Below, piece by piece: positions 10,540 to 22,619 of a stretch of 64,000 bases of DNA. A program made the translations under genes and the position numbers. Numbering within the stretch: the first letter of the stretch is position 1; every line of letters starts with the position of its first letter. The stretch covers positions 117,480,629-117,544,628 of the forward strand of contig NC_051063.1 of NCBI RefSeq assembly GCF_004664715.2. The letters are read 5' to 3'. The stretch is from Peromyscus leucopus. Taxonomy: Eukaryota; Chordata; Mammalia; Rodentia; Cricetidae. Under the pieces are notes generated by a model, which worked only from the letters and a program-made list of their open reading frames with translations, did no database searches and was not told the origin of the DNA.

Positions 10540-11351
10540 TATGACTACATAGCCTTGGGTTGTTGGCCCTGTCAATGGTGCCAGGCATGAGTTTGTCCCA
10601 TGTTGTGGTAGGCTTTAAATGTAATCAGAAAGTGGTTAGTTACTTCCATAACACTCATACCACAATTGGACCAATTGGACCAGAGGGCATATCTTGCCAG
10701 TCTGGTCATTATGTTAGCTCATGGAATCTATATTCAGGTGAGATTGGTGACTACTTTTTCTTTCTTTCTTTTCTGGTAGTGTGCTTAGCACCTTCCAGTA
10801 GCGTGATACCTATATAGTTCAGATGGAACTTCGGGGTGAATACCACCTTAATTTCTGTGTTCTATGACTCAAGTATGTGGTGATTTTAGCAGCAGTGTCT
10901 TACTATCAAGTTCTGGTTCCTGCAAAACTACCCATGTTCCAATAGATAGCCCTCTACAAATGCATACACAGACAGCATTAAGTGGACTTAGTGGTTTTAA
11001 AAATGGAAGTATGAAAATGGATGGGAACAGTGGTAAGAATGTAAAAGCCAGATGATACAATAGAGGGTTATAAAATGCAGACTTCTAGAGTTGGTATGAT
11101 TATCACAATAGTGGCAGCTGTAATTACCTGTAAAAGACCTGCACAAGATTAACCTAGCAAAAATTCCAGCATAGATGCACCAATTTATGGCACTCTTCAG
11201 GATACACCTCTTACTGAAGAGCTGTTGGCCGTAGATAGTTCCTGGGGGAGGGAGAATCATTTTTGTACGTTTGGCCATTGATATACTTCCTAATGATAGA
11301 TCTATACCCATGTATACATTTGGACAGGACTAGTTAGACTTAGTGGATTGT

Positions 11352-11404
<53 letters not shown>

Positions 11405-11670
11405 CTATGGGATTAGAAGAAGGCCATGTTGTAGGTGATTTCATGGAATGAAGGAAGGGAAGGGGGAGTGGATATGATCATGTTTCTTTTGTTTACATGT
11501 ACAAAATTCAAATAACAAAGAAAAAGTAATATTTTTAAAGAGTGTATATATAACAATTAATTTTAAAAGGTCGTGAACGGGGATATTTGGGAGGGCATAG
11601 AAAGAGGAAAGGTAAAGGACACATGATGTAATTATACTATCTCAAAAATTAAACAAAATAATTTTTCAAA
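10540..11670. mobile_element. L1-related 3'-UTR sequence, composite
   Basis: I recognise this as a rodent (Lx-type) L1 3'-UTR style repeat. It has a block near 10600-10700 (AATCAGAAAGTGGTTAG) comparable to the L1 at 58700-58800, a CA microsatellite, and a 3' end rich in TGGATATGATC...ATGTACAAAATTC. Two segments ending in ACTTAGTGG (10984-10993 and 11337-11345) look like diverged duplicates. The orientation may switch near 11060, and I am unsure of it. Confidence 0.45.
11352..11401. repeat. (AC)n microsatellite
   Basis: About 25 uninterrupted AC units within the L1-like repeat. Confidence 0.95.
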
Positions 11671-12280
11671 AGAGTATTAATTTGACAATGGAATTTGGAC
11701 TTAGTACCATGTATATACTAAGCAAGTGTCCTAAAACTGAGCAACATTCCCAGGCCTATCCCTGTGTTTTCTTAAAGCACTGTGATTTGAGAAGGTGATT
11801 CACAAGAAGGAATATATTAAAAGCAAGATTTGACATTAATAAAAGGAAATGTTAATTATACATCTTACATAACAGCAAATACAAAAGCCAAAGAAAACAA
11901 TGTTGTCTTTAATTACTCTTATATTCTAATGATAGTGGATAAACAGGGTGACTATTCTGAGTGATATAACATATATTAAATAACACCCAGTCGTGGCTTG
12001 GAATTTTATGAAAACCATGACAACCAAATTCTTCTTTAAAAATATGTAGTGCAATACGAAGCCAAATAGACTGACTAGGATTTCATTTAGATACTCAGCC
12101 ACCCATGCAAGTACTCCTTAAACTCAGAAAGTGCACTTTGCACAGTGCCATGTGATGCTGTTTTCAAAGCACTACAAACTTGCAAGTAATGTCAGTCTTT
12201 GTATCAGGCAAAAAAAGGCACACAAACTCAATTTCAATTGCCTGCGATTTTGCATTTTCCAATTAAGCTTGTAAGAAGAC

Positions 12281-12286
<6 letters not shown>

Positions 12287-12327
<41 letters not shown>
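12287..12327. repeat. (AC)n microsatellite
   Basis: About 20 AC units following a short T-run. Confidence 0.95.
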
Positions 12328-12504
12328 ACATGTCACCTGCCAACTATGTATAGTAGGTAAAATTCTCTTGCATGAATCGAAAAAAATATGTATGTGGCAG
12401 AGATCACAGAGCAAGAAAATATAGAAACTAATACTAGACCTTAAGCTTTGTAACTTACTGAAATATAGTCCTCCACTTTTTAAATTCTCTAGACATAATG
12501 ATGA

Positions 12505-12745
12505 CAGTTATTTATAGAGCATTTCTATGTGTCAAGCATTGATTTCTTTAAATACTCTATGTAATTTTGTCAAATACTTTTTCCTGTTTCCTACTTTGAC
12601 AGCGAGGACAGATTATTTTTACCTTCATTCAGCTGACAAAGAACCAAAAGCTTGGATACAAACAAGCATTTTTACTCAAGGTCACCCATGGCGCCACCAA
12701 GTGGTCAAGCCTGAATCCACAGCCATATTCACCTACCTTCACTGT
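12505..12745 (+). mobile_element. MIR SINE, ancient
   Basis: Diverged MIR pattern: GAGCATTTCTATGTGTCAAGC at the left, then a CTCAAGGTCACCCATGG...AAGTGG...GCCTGAATCCA segment that parallels the MIR core 'caaggtcacacagctagtaagtggcagagc'. The frame from 12527 reads through it and is not a gene. Confidence 0.6.
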
Positions 12746-13464
12746 CATTTTGCCTAGCCAGAGCAGTTTATATATGTCTGGTAGTTGCCATTTCTGAGGC
12801 CTCTCCTGCAGGGAGCCATTGTTGAATACAAAATGTGTTTGGCATAAGCAGTGAAGCCGTGCAATGAAGACCCCGCTTAATTGTTCAAGGATTTACAATG
12901 TCTAAAATGGAATGTGAACTTATTTTACATGAACTATATATTTTATGCTTAATTTTCATACTTAATATTTCAGAGGAAATTCATCAGGCAGGTTTTTCAA
13001 CCAATATTTACCTAATAAAGCATATTTAATAATTATTCATATAGTATTTATTATCTCTGCATATATATATACATATATATAGTAGTAAGGAATGTAGAAA
13101 ATATACATCATACATGTATTCCATATATACATAAACACACACAGACATACATATACAGGTTGTCAAGCTGTATTCATGTTTCATGTGTCTGTGAGATTGT
13201 TTTTTTCTTTAGGAAATAACAATTATTCTAAAATTTTCACACAGTTCTGACTGCTCAAATAACCCTGAGCATGGTGATACATCTGTGATCCCAACACATG
13301 TGAGGTTGAGGGAGGGAGATCATTAATTCCAGATATATACACTTATATATGTGTATGTATATATCTAGTGATATTGTTTCAAAAAACCAAAAAAGGAAAG
13401 CAATGGGCTATCCAAAAGTCAGTAAGTCCACCTTCCACAATAAGAATGCATTCTCTCCTTGCTT

Positions 13465-13735
13465 CTCCTTCCTCCCTGTTCTATCTGTTATCTGTGTCCT
13501 TCCATTCTTCCATATAAAAATTTAATTTGGCTGCTAAACACAAACATGACCTTGGGGAATGGCATGGTCTAGGTAAGAGAGCGCAAGATAAAACTGTTTC
13601 TTCTTCCTCTCTTTTCCATCCTTTATTTGTGTCCTTCCATTCTTCCATATAAAATTTTAATTTGGCTGCTAATATAAACACGACCTTGGGGAATGGGCAT
13701 GGTCTAGGTAAGAGAGTATTACACAAGATAAAATC
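13465..13735. repeat. Two-copy tandem duplication, about 135-bp unit
   Basis: The block containing TGTGTCCTTCCATTCTTCCA, then TTAATTTGGCTGCTAA, then GACCTTGGGGAATGG occurs twice, starting near 13493 and 13628. The copies differ by scattered substitutions and short indels. A minus-strand frame of 86 codons spans both and shows the same duplication, but nothing suggests that it is a real protein. Confidence 0.85.
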
Positions 13736-13741
13736 TGTCAT

Positions 13742-16700
13742 ATGAAGACCAATGATGTGTCACATACTATACATAAAGAATATTTTATGTAAACTTGCAT
13801 GACTTACAAAATGCCCTAAGAAACACTGAAACTCATACCAAAAAACCAAATAAAGCCAAATACATGGGGGAAAAAACAAGGGGGATACTTAGTAAATTTC
13901 TGAGAAAAAAGAGATTAATATTAATTCTACCTCATCACCTAGCATACTAGAGCTCCCATGCAATTACCAAACACAGACCACACATGGTTCTCCAGTTTCC
14001 TATGCAGTTTTTCTTTAGAGGCTTCTTTTTTCTATAGAGGCTTCTTTTCTTTTGCCTCTGCTGACCACTTTGTCTAAAGAAGTCTCTCAACTTTCTACCC
14101 AAACATTCTACCCAAACTTTCTTGGAATGCCACCTCAAGGATAGGGGTCATACAGACTCTGGAAAGCTTGGCTTGCTTTCTACCACTCCCCTGTTCAACA
14201 TTGCCAACCACTCCACTGTAGTGGCCTCCCTTTGCTGTGTAGGGATGTTTACATTACCTTTATGCTACATTCCATGTTATTTGTTGTCTAAATTTCAGAA
14301 TGGAATCACAGAACACTTAGTAAGTTCTCACTATATGTATGAGGAATGAACTACTTCTATAAAAACATTTATGAAGTTGGTCTATATAAATTTTGCATTG
14401 ATATGTAAAGATTTCAGGTATCTTGAGCTATCCTGAACCATAGTTGCCTTGTAGCTTAATTTCGAGTAAAATAATCACAAAAGAAAGGGCTGAGGCTGTG
14501 AGTACCTACATTGCAGAAGGAATTATATGCCATATAAACAATGAAGGAGAGGATAAATATGCATAGAAAGATACATGAGACATTCATACAACCTTCTAAG
14601 TCTACTACAAGTAGGCTGTGATTGCAGGCCTCTGGGAGCAAGCAGCATGAATAAAAGATTAAGTCGTGGGTATTTTAGGTAGGTGGCTGGGTGAGAAGTG
14701 CAGAGAATTGATTTTTTTAAAAGAATATTCAGATTAGATACTCATAAATATCTAATATAAAGAATTCATTTCCCACTGAGACTGAAACCCCAAATGACAG
14801 CTGCTAAAGTTATATTTGTATGACACCTTAAAGAAGTTTTGCTTAATCTTCAATACCCTCAAAACAGTACATAGAAACAGAGGTAGTGAATAATTTTTAA
14901 CTGGGTAAATGAAAAGTTTTTCTTTTTCTTTGTCTTTTTTTTTTTCTTTTTTTGTACAATGTGTCCACCAATTTATGGAGTCTATGGAGAAATGAGAAAG
15001 CACATAAAAGTTTTGTAGCATCAGTGTTGATCAGCACATGGTGGGGCCAGTGTTCACAATAAAACAGATGCTGCAATGCGCCCTAAAAATTCTCTGAGCT
15101 GACTCTGTAGTCACCACTCCTGATGGGCAGCATCTGTCAATGAACAAAGCAGCTGTCACAAGAATGGGCCAGCACCACCAGATGTAAGAGCAGGTGTTTG
15201 GGTTCTATGGGAAGACGGTCTCCTTTTGCCACCGTTATGATGACACTCTCAGAGAACAGAGAGGTAGAGTGCCTTGCAGGAGATCCTAAGGTAAATCCCC
15301 AGAACTGAAAAGACCTAGTTGAGAAAGGTGAAGAAATAGAACAGAACTAGAAAATGGTGGAAATGGAGCTAAAACCCACCAGTCTCAACTCTCAGTCCAG
15401 CATTCTTATTCCTATACTAGGCTACATCATAATATACCCTAAAATAAGTATTACATTGACCAGTCTTAACTTAAATTTACAAGGAGAGACATTTTGCTCC
15501 ATGTTCTAATGTCAGGTCTTTGTTTCCTTGTTTACGGAAGAACAGCACTGTCTACAGTCTCATAGTGACATCTAGTGTCTACATCAGGTAATACAAAACA
15601 TAAGAACTAATAAATTCCTATGCATGTTTATGTGTGAACATTTCTGCACTACAGTTAAAGCCATAACAGGAAGGGAATTTAATAAAATTCTAATATGCCT
15701 GCAAACAAGATATTGTTTGATAGTGATTTCCTCTGTTCTAATAGTAATACGTTATTCTCACTCTGTGCTTTAATCGCAATATCACATCAACAATGATTTA
15801 TGAGAATCTACCATGTAACAGATGAAATTATAGCCACAAGAGACACTACGGTGCCTTTATTCAGAATTTTCACACTACACCCGGGGAAATACACTTATCA
15901 CAAGGAACTTTAAAGTAATGTGATCAGGATGAAAATTAAAATTTGGGAAAAATATGCTGAAGAAGAGATAGATGCTAAAGAGGAGGGTAGCTGGGTAAGA
16001 AGTCAGATAGGCTGCTGAAAATATAAAACCTTATAAGTACACTTCTAGGGAGCCACTGGGCATCCACCTGAACTAAACAAAACAAAACAAAACAAAAGAT
16101 AATGACTAATTTTTAAATCTACTAGTTAATTTTAATATCAAAATCCATCCCATGAATGTGACTGCTACTGTCATTTTTTTTAATTATTGAATTGCATTGT
16201 CCTTGTAGAGAAAAATGCAGGCTATGCAATGGCTTCTAGCCAGTAGTACAGTCTGTCCCTAATATTCTCTTCCTCCTGTTCCCTCTTCTCATAATTTGAT
16301 CTGTGGAAATGAGCTCAGAGTTATTTTACTTTAGATATTTGAATGTTATCTATTTGCTGCATTTTGTGCTTTTGATACTCTATAGTGCTAGAATAAAACT
16401 GAACAGAGTCAATGCCTTCATGTAGAGAGGGGAGGAGAATCAATTAGTCAACCATACAGAACATAGAGAAAGCTTGAGGGGTAGGAAAGGATGGGCTAAA
16501 TGATGCTGGAGTGAAGAGTAGAACTTTAAACCTGGTGATTACGGAAGACTTCCCAGGGAAATTGGCATTTGAAGAAAGACCTAAAGAAGGCAATAGAGAG
16601 AGGTATGTGAATATTTGAGAAGAATTCTCCCACGAGAAAAGCAATCAAGGGAAGTCTTGTGTTGGGATGTACTTGGAGTGTGAAGCTCACTAAAAAGAGC

Positions 16701-17157
16701 AGTGAGACCAATGAGTGAAATCTGCAAAGAGTAAACTTTAGATTTGAAGAGAAAAAGGAACCAAATCTTTTCATTAATTGTAAGGAGAGTGGTAAAGGAA
16801 CTGAGGTAGTGTGAGGCACAGAAATAAAGTGAACTTATTTGACCTAGGTGAAATTCCAGCCCAGAAATAACAAACTAGAGCTGAATCACTGGGACCAAAA
16901 GTTGACTATTGTATTTATTCATGGAATAGATTCACCAACTCAACAAGAGTTAGCAGCAGGAGAGAAGTGTAAGGTTCTGATACTTTTGAAAGTTTAATAA
17001 CATGATTGATTGATAAATCAAATGTACATGAGAAAATGAGAAAAGTCTCCTGGAAATAGACTCTACCCTAGGTTGCACAAATAATGAGATGAAATTGACA
17101 TTTAATGGAAATGGTAAATCTGAAAAAGGAACAGATTTATTGTTGTTTTTAAAATAT

Positions 17158-17158
<1 letters not shown>
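13742..17158. other. Intergenic, no gene seen
   Basis: About 3.4 kb with no recognisable coding sequence. A short MIR-like tail may lie near 15310-15420. The rest is unassigned. Confidence 0.4.
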
Positions 17159-17221
<63 letters not shown>

Positions 17222-17233
17222 AGTGTGTGTGTG
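17159..17233. repeat. (CT)n(GT)n microsatellite
   Basis: A CT-rich block followed by about 15 GT units. It abuts the SINE on its right, as is common at the A-rich ends of rodent B3/B2 copies. Confidence 0.9.
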
Positions 17234-17380
17234 CACATATGCTTAGACATATGTGGGAATCAGAGGACAACTTTCTTGACTTGATCCTCTTTTATTCGTC
17301 ATATGGGATCCGGATGTCAAACAGGCCACGGAGCTTAGAGGTATTCACCTTCATCCTCTGAGCCATCTTGCCCACCCAGT
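17234..17380 (-). mobile_element. B3/B2-type SINE, antisense
   Basis: The plus strand reads GAATCAGAGGACAACTTTCTTG, ...GGGATCCGGATGTC..., ...CTCTGAGCCATCTTGCCCACCC, the reverse of the tRNA-derived head and body of B2/B3 SINEs. Confidence 0.7.
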
Positions 17381-17944
17381 AGAAGAACATCAAGAATTCT
17401 AGTTAGGATGCATTCAGTTTGAAATACTTGTTGCACAAATAGGGATATGTATCTTCTATAATGAGAATAAAACTGAAAGAAACTCCCAGCAGACAAGTAA
17501 AGAAAGTGCTTTGAGGAGCAGGAAGCGGCTGAATCACAGTTATCGACGGACTCCTTAAGAGGAAGGATGTACTGTGTAAATTAGGGGCAACCCTGAGGAA
17601 AGCTACATGGGTAGTAGTTCTATGGAGCTAGATTCAGTAAAAATTGGGCAGAAAGAAACTATAGAAAGTGTATATTTGATATCTTAGGAAGTACTTCATG
17701 TAGGGAAATGTGAATGATCTTGTGTTGCTTCTATTTCTTTAGAAAATGAAATTAAGGAGAAGTGAGTGGGTTTTGGAAGTATAAGCAAATGGATAAATGT
17801 AAGAGAATATAAGGTCAACTTGCAGTGGATTACCAAGGCTCACATACAATAAGGGTCAGGAATTTCAAATAAGACAATTCCTGTTTTAGCTGCATAGATT
17901 TAGGTGCAGAGTAAGTAGAAGATTGAAATTTAATAATAGGACCC

Positions 17945-18025
17945 AGGGCTCACATGTGGCTCAACGCAAAAACACTTGGCTGGCACGTTCCATGGGCTTA
18001 GTCTTCAGCACTGCAAAATAACCAC
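17945..18025 (+). mobile_element. ID-like SINE
   Basis: GGGCTCACATGTGGCTCA...ACTTGGCTGGCACGTTCC...TTCAGCACTGC follows the ID consensus (tRNA-Ala-derived) with many substitutions. Confidence 0.5.
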
Positions 18026-18611
18026 TTTAATAAACAAAAAAGCAAATATAAATAAATAACTGAATCTAGGTTTTATGAGATGACTATAACAGGCGAAGAG
18101 AAAATCAAGGTTCATGGGGTGTTTTCAGGAAATTAATACACCATGAAATACTAGCTGGTGAAGAAAAAGGGTTGAAAAATTTAATGTATGTGGGCTGGGG
18201 AAAATAAAAGGGCTAATGGATTATAAGTATTATGGAGTCAAAGAATATTTGAAGCCTAGGACCGGAGACAATGACCTGAAAAGTTGGGGAGTGATGATTG
18301 GTGAGTAAGATGCTTAAAGTTAAAACACAGTAGGGTATAATTAATAGAAATAGAAAGGTGTAGGTTACAGTCAAAGATCAGAATAGCTGAGACAGACTGG
18401 AATGTCTCTGAAAGAGGAAACATAAAGCTTGTAATGCCAAAGCTTTAGAAATTTAATCTGCTGATATTTACAAAAATTAAACCACTGTTTGTAAACTGAT
18501 AGCTAAACACATGATGATGTCTTGACATGATAAGGTGATGTTTATTAAAATCTGAAAATATGAACAGCATGGTTGAGATATTTGTAAGGATGTTCAGGGA
18601 GATATATATGA

Positions 18612-18612
<1 letters not shown>

Positions 18613-18655
<43 letters not shown>
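18613..18655. repeat. (ATCT)n tetranucleotide microsatellite
   Basis: About ten ATCT units in a row. Confidence 0.95.
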
Positions 18656-19035
18656 AAGTAGGAAAAAGGATCATTTTTCTTCCTCAAACCTGAGTTCCCA
18701 AATCATTTTCCTCAAATCTGAGTCCAGTGATACAAATGGATTAGAAACAAATCTACAATTCTCTTTTTCCTGTTTACCTTTCTGCCAAAATTTCTACAAA
18801 AATGCTATTTTGTGATTCTGTTCTATGGCATATACCAAAGAAAACTGTGCTTAAAAGTTCTCAGGGTAGAGAAATATAGTCAAATGATGCTTTACATTGT
18901 CCTAAGGGTGACCCACTGTCTTGAAAAATGTTTCAGTCTGTGGAAGAAAAGTACTCAACAAACATAAAGTGGACTAAAAATTCAATCATGCACTTTAAGT
19001 ATCATTATTCAAGTTTAATTGACTAGAGATGTCAT

Positions 19036-19408
19036 ATAACTGGAAGCTTTTTTGTGTCCCTTCTGGCCCAGCAGCAGCTTATCAAATAATCATTCAGAAG
19101 CTTAATATTAATTACAAACTGTTTGGTCTATGGCTCAGACTTATTGTTAACTAGTTATTACACCTTAAATTAACCCATATCTATTAATTTATGTATTGAC
19201 ACATGGCCAGTGATTACCTGTGTTCTATTACATCTTGCTCCTTGGATGGCTTGTAGCTTCTCTCCTGACTCCACCTTTCTTCTCTCTGTATCTTTTCTTA
19301 GATTTCCCACCTGGCTATAACCTGGCTTGCCATAGGGCAAATCAGCTTCTTTATTAACCAATGGTAGCAGCACATAATCACAGCATACAAAAAAACTGTC
19401 CCACGGCA
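19036..19408 (-). mobile_element. Solo LTR-like element, antisense
   Basis: The minus strand begins TGCCGTGGGACAG and carries AATAAAG in ACCATTGGTTAATAAAGAAG, as an LTR would. Direct repeats ATGTCAT lie at 19029-19035 and 19409-19415. The same family (block around TTAATATTAATTACAAACTG...TTAAATTAACCCAT) recurs twice in 22971-23512. No internal region is attached. The left end lacks a clear terminal dinucleotide. Confidence 0.55.
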
Positions 19409-19520
19409 ATGTCATTTTAATTTTTCTGTTGTGATTATGTCATGATCCTTACACATTTTTTTTTTGGTCTCTCTATGAGTAACAAATGTGTTTTCTTGGG
19501 TTTGATCTCTTTCTTCTTTT

Positions 19521-19663
19521 GGCGCTTTGAGACACGGTCTCTCTGTGTAGCCTTGACTGTCCTGGAGTCCTCTGTGTAGACTAGGTTGGCCTTGAACTCA
19601 CAAAGATCCTCTTGCCTTTTCTCTCACATGCTGAGATTAAAGGCCTTCACAACCATGCCCAGC
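19521..19663 (-). mobile_element. B1 SINE, antisense
   Basis: TTTGAGACACGGTCTCTCTG...GACTAGGTTGGCCTTGAAC...ACAACCATGCCCAGCC: a diverged antisense B1. Confidence 0.8.
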
Positions 19664-19894
19664 CAAAGTTACTTATCTAATGTTAAATAAAATTTAGGAT
19701 ATTGATAAGAATCTAGTTACTAACTGGCTAGTTGACTGACTGAGATAAGCTTAGGAACTTATAGCAGTTATATATTTTAAAAATACTTATATTGATATCT
19801 TACTATTTCACACATGCTAATGATTCTTCTTTGGAAAGAACTTTTTATTATACTAGGTTTTCATACTTGCTCATCCATAAGAGCAATGGATTAG

Positions 19895-20092
19895 GGCCTA
19901 TCTTAGGGTTTCTATTGCTGTGAAGAGACACCATGACCCAAAGCCTGTCTCCCCAGTGATATACTTCCTCCAACAAGACCACACCTACTCCAACTAGGCC
20001 ACATCTCCCAATAGTGCTAATCCCTCTGTGCCAAGCATTCAAACACATGAATTTATGGGGGCCATTCTTGTTCAAACCACCACAGGGATTTA
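19895..20092 (+). mobile_element. Rodent medium-reiteration repeat, internally deleted
   Basis: Begins CTTAGGGTTTCTATTGCTGTG and ends CATTCTTGTTCAAACCACCACA. Both ends are familiar from a common rodent interspersed family, with most of the middle missing. The family name is not certain to me. A related copy lies at 30228-30592. Confidence 0.6.
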
Positions 20093-21689
20093 GGAGGAAA
20101 GACAGTAAAATATGAATGAAAATTTTATCCTAGAAGGCTGAGGACTTGCTGTGAAGGAAAGTTTAGTTTATACCACCTTTCTAATCTCTGGCTAGATGAT
20201 ATAATATATTATCTACATCCTGGTCACATTGGCAGTTCCATGTAGTGGTACCTTGTACGGGAATTTTTATCAATTGTACAGAGAAATACTAACAATGGAA
20301 TAGTTTCCTCATCTAATCTTTTCTTTAGTAAATTCTATGGATTTCTACTTCCTCACTTTGCAAAATCAGTAATTCAGCATGCATATCCCATGTTATTAAC
20401 TAAAGAAGGTCAGTATGCTGTTTTCTTCCCTACAGACAAAACTTTCAGTCCTTAGGCAGGAAGAGAAAATAAATTATGCAACCTATAATTCTACCTTGTA
20501 CTTGGGGTAATCTTGTGCTGTAGAGGAGCTGTTTGGGTTAAGGAGCAAAGCTATGAATCTAGAGACACTCCCACATTGTAGCTTCTGGGAAGAAGTTTAG
20601 TGGCATTTGTTATGGCACAAAAACATGAACTTAAAACATTAGTTAAGCAAGGTTAAGCATACTCATCTATCACTTGAAATAAACACAGCCAACCTCATAG
20701 AAAATGAGAACAAAATAAATAATGAAAATACGTATCTCAGTCCATCGTAATTAGAAAACATTAAAAAGAAAAAAAAACTGTCATTCCTGTCACTGTTAAT
20801 ATTTTTCTACTTATTCTGTTTTTATACCTACAAGCTAACAAACAACTAGTAGCCCAGGAGATCTGCCCTAATCTCATCTTAAGAAATTAAAGGCTCTCTC
20901 TGTTCTTATTGAAATGGATTGACCATTGTATGAACTCAAGTTCCCTACACTGGAAGCCTTCCAAAATTCTCTTGGGCCAAGGGTGACTTGGGATTCCTCT
21001 GTTTTGCACCTAGCTGTTTCTCTCCAAAGTGTGAGTTAAATATTTGTATGGCTTGAAATTACTATTATAAATGTGTTTTTCCTTATGTTTCCTTCATACC
21101 ATTTATTATTATATGCAATTATTATCTTTTGTGTATATTTTAATATTACTCCTAATCATCTCCCACAATGCTCCATGAGAGAGGGAAACATTATCTTTTG
21201 TGTTTGTCATGGGAAAACCAATATCCTAGTAGGCACTCAATACATGTTTCATGAAAAACACTGCATATGAGGGAAAATATCATGTCTTATGTTTTGTATC
21301 CCAGACAAATTCCCACAGCATGGAATGTATTACAGCAAATCCACTTCTCTTAATGAGTACATAGTGTTTGACAAAGAAAATAACCTTGGAGAGAACTAGA
21401 TTGATTAATAAATGCACTTCATAAGTCTTCCAGGAGTAGCATAAGAAACTACTCCACATAGGGTGATTTAAGCAACATACTTTAGTTGTCTCACAGTTTG
21501 AAAGGCTCACAGTTGAAAATCAAGTGTCAACAGGATTGGTTCCCTCCTTCCAGATTACTCCAATCTGTGTCAAAAATAAGAATACAAAGAAAACTTCTCA
21601 AAAGAAACAAATTAGAAGCATGCTATCAGGAATATATGACTTGGCACAAACATCTAAGCCACATGATTATTAATCTAAATTAATTTTCT
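20093..21689. other. Intergenic, no gene seen
   Basis: AT-rich and unassigned. Small frames only. Confidence 0.4.
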
Positions 21690-22619
21690 GTGTGTCGAGT
21701 TTTTTTTCATCTATTTATTTCACATCTTTGTCACAGCAGTCTCTCCTTCTCACCACCCTACCCCAGCCCCCCAAATCTACTCCTCTTCTGTCTTCATCCA
21801 GAAAGGGGCAAGTCTCCCATGAGTATCAATAAACATGGCATATCAAGTTGCGGTAAGACTAAGTATGCCTCATGTATTAAGGGTGGTCAAGGCAACCGAA
21901 TATGAGGAGTAGGGTCCCAAAAGCCAGTAAGCATTAGAGACAGCCCCTATTCCCACTGTTAGGATTCCCACAAGAGGACCAAGCTACACAACTGTAACCA
22001 ACATGCAGAGTGCCTAGGTCAGTCCCATGCAGGCTCCCTGGTTGTTTGTTCAATCTCTTGCAAGCCCTTATGAGCCCAATGTAGTTGATTGTGTGAGACT
22101 TCCTGTGGTGTCCTTGACCCATTTGCCTCCTACCCTCCTCCTCCTTCTCACCCTACTCTTCTTCCTTCTCCTCCTCCTCCTTGGCAGGATTCCCAAACTC
22201 CAAACTACACCTAATGTTTGGCTGTGGATCTTTGTATCTGCCTCCATCAGTTGCTAGGTGGCTTCTCTCTGGTGACAACTGGGCCAGACACCAGTCTGGT
22301 CACAGGAGACAGCCAGTTCATGCTACTTATCCGCTGTCATTTGGAGTCTAAGTGAGGATTGCCCCAGGTAGAATTATGAGAGATTTCTTGCACCAGACTT
22401 CCAACCAACCCCGAAATCCCCCACCCCCACAGTCACCCTCAGCACTCACCCACTCTGTGCCCCACCCAATCTGATTACTCATGTTCTCATCCCCATGTCC
22501 ACTCACAAAATCTCTTCTATTTCCCCTTCCCAGGGAGATTTGAGTGCCCGCCCCCCAGAACCCTCTTTGTTACCTAGTCTCTCTGGGTTTGTGGATTGTA
22601 GCATAGTTATCATTTATTT

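Larger units (their letters stand above)
17381..19028. other. Intergenic, mostly unassigned
   Basis: No gene. An ID-like SINE (about 17945-18025) and an (ATCT)n array are listed separately. Confidence 0.4.

Noticed and set aside
16950..17361. Frames with His-Thr and Cys-Leu/Cys-Val runs
   Set aside because: Microsatellite translation next to a SINE.
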